Shown here one piece after another: positions 30,370 to 31,361 of a stretch of 31,361 nucleotides of DNA. The notes beneath the pieces were generated by a model. The model made no database searches. It was not told the origin of the DNA and saw only the letters and a list, made by a program, of their open reading frames with translations. Each line of letters opens with the position of its first letter. Within the stretch, counting starts at the first letter, position 1. A program made the translations under genes and the position numbers. The stretch covers positions 1 to 31,361 of the forward strand of contig DAOTWZ010000056.1 in the NCBI GenBank assembly GCA_034435615.1, in the 5' to 3' direction. The stretch is from H17-190 sp034435615. Its GTDB lineage: Bacteria; Chloroflexota; Dehalococcoidia; SM23-28-2; HRBIN24.

Positions 30370-31361
30370 ATGGCGGAGCACGGGAAGGGACCCCTGGCTG
30401 GCATAAGGGTCGCTGATTTCACCTGGGTCTGGGCGGGGCCTTTCTGCACCATGCAGCTAGCCCACCTGGGGGCGGAGGTCATCCGTATCGAGACCAGCAA
30501 ACGCACCTGCGTCACCCGCCTCCTCCCTCCCTTCGCCGGTGGCCAGCTCAACCCCTCTGCCTCCGGTTATTTCAACCAGTACAACCAGGGAAAGCGCAGC
30601 ATCCAGCTCGACCTCAGCCGGCCGGAGGCGGTGGAGCTGGCCAAGCGTCTGGTGGCCATCAGCGACATCGTGACAGAGAACTTCGCCGCCGGCGTCATGG
30701 AGAAGCTGGGCCTCGGCTACGAGGTCCTGAGGCAGATCAAGCCGGACATCATCATGATCAGCATGTCCGGCTACGGCCAGACAGGCCCCCTCAGGCACTA
30801 CATCTCCTACGGCCCGGCCCAGGTCCCCATGGCCGGCTTCTCCACCCTCACCGGCTACCGGCACTGGGAGCAGCCCATGCACCTGGGGATCTCCTACGGC
30901 GACCCCAACGCCGGCATCCACGCCGCCTTCGCCGTCCTGGCCGCCCTCTACTACCGTGAGCGCACCGGCAGGGGCCAGTACATAGACATGTCCCAGTGGG
31001 AGTCCACCATAGTCCTCCTGGGGGACGCCGTGCTGGCCCAGTCCATGAACGGGGAGCAGCCGCCCCGCCTGGGCAACCGCGACCCCGTCATGGCCCCCCA
31101 CGGCTTCTTCCGCTGCGCCCCTCTCCAGGGCGATAACCTGCCGCCCGGCCAACTCCCGGACGACCGCTGGATCAGCATCGCCTGCGGGAGCGACGAGGAG
31201 TGGCAGGCCCTCTGCCGGGTGATGGGCCGCCCCGAGCTGGCCCAGGACCCCCGCTTCGCCACGCGGGAGGCGCGCAAGGCCAATGAGGACGAGCTGGAGC
31301 GGATAGTGGAGGAGTGGACGCTGACCCAGGACCCCTTCGAGGCGACGCGCAGGCTGCAGGA
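30370..31361 (+). CDS. CaiB/BaiF (family III) CoA-transferase, 3' end beyond window
   Basis: The first 330 codons of a second family III CoA-transferase are present; the frame is still open at the last base. It has L-A-G-I-R-V-A-D-F-T-W-V-W-A-G-P, L-G-A-E-V-I-R-I-E, G-K-R-S-I-Q-L-D-L, E-N-F-A-A-G-V-M-E-K-L-G-L-G-Y, S-G-Y-G-Q-T-G-P and the catalytic D178 in S-Y-G-D-P-N-A-G, followed by R-T-G-R-G-Q-Y-I-D-M-S. The ATG at 30370 follows AGGAGGTAGGAG, which overlaps the previous stop, so the two genes are translationally linked. Acyl substrates cannot be told from sequence. Confidence 0.92.
   Translation, partial: MAEHGKGPLAGIRVADFTWVWAGPFCTMQLAHLGAEVIRIETSKRTCVTRLLPPFAGGQLNPSASGYFNQYNQGKRSIQLDLSRPEAVELAKRLVAISDIVTENFAAGVMEKLGLGYEVLRQIKPDIIMISMSGYGQTGPLRHYISYGPAQVPMAGFSTLTGYRHWEQPMHLGISYGDPNAGIHAAFAVLAALYYRERTGRGQYIDMSQWESTIVLLGDAVLAQSMNGEQPPRLGNRDPVMAPHGFFRCAPLQGDNLPPGQLPDDRWISIACGSDEEWQALCRVMGRPELAQDPRFATREARKANEDELERIVEEWTLTQDPFEATRRLQ

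Overview
The window is a GC-rich, gene-dense chromosomal segment from a bacterium that looks like a member of the Chloroflexota (Dehalococcoidia or a related class). This placement is inference. It rests on a compact Tad/Flp pilus locus with no outer-membrane secretin gene, several luciferase-like (LLM) flavin oxidoreductases beside CaiB/BaiF CoA-transferases, and a THEP1-type NTPase. Coding sequences also use the ATA isoleucine and AGG arginine codons freely despite the high GC, a habit often seen in thermophiles. I see no rRNA, tRNA, CRISPR array, insertion sequence or phage gene, and no gene-free stretch longer than about 200 bases.

Layout. (1) 1-4742 is a molybdenum-enzyme block. A cut-off, frameshifted mobB and mobA run rightward and meet a leftward operon of a Cys-type FdhF-like molybdopterin oxidoreductase, fdhD and a small DUF3054 membrane protein. 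Together they cover cofactor nucleotide attachment (MobA/MobB), sulfuration (FdhD) and the target enzyme. (2) 4845-6841 holds nicotinate phosphoribosyltransferase and a YIP1-family membrane protein, both leftward. (3) 6939-11164 holds a winged-helix SAM methyltransferase, an LLM oxidoreductase and an HSL-family esterase, all rightward, then a second LLM oxidoreductase facing them. (4) 11240-18346 is a leftward Tad operon in the order flp, tadE, tadG-like, cpaB, cpaE/tadZ, tadA, tadB, tadC. (5) 18520-22501 is a leftward redox group: an iron-trafficking-like protein with two CxxC pairs, a DUF255 thioredoxin-fold protein and a tandem-domain SagB/ThcOx dehydrogenase. (6) 22683-24280 is the pentose-phosphate pair rpiB-tal. 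(7) 24384-27703 is a leftward run of LLM oxidoreductase, acetoacetate-decarboxylase-like protein, TetR regulator and PAP2 phosphatase. (8) 27753-29067 holds a CPBP membrane protease and a THEP1 NTPase. (9) 29152-31361 holds two rightward CaiB/BaiF CoA-transferases, the second running off the window.

Regulation. Near-consensus sigma-70 promoters (TTGACA, 18-bp spacer, TAnnnT) lie directly upstream of all three LLM genes, and a similar one lies upstream of the iron-trafficking-like gene. Translational coupling by ATGA overlaps is common (mobB/mobA, cpaE/tadA, DUF255/sagB, rpiB/tal). The most unusual items are the redox trio in block 5, an ADC-like protein with no possible Schiff-base lysine, a PAP2 protein lacking its motif-3 arginine, the tandem repeat that copies the end of the DUF3054 gene, and a probable leaderless promoter shared between divergent genes near 29080.
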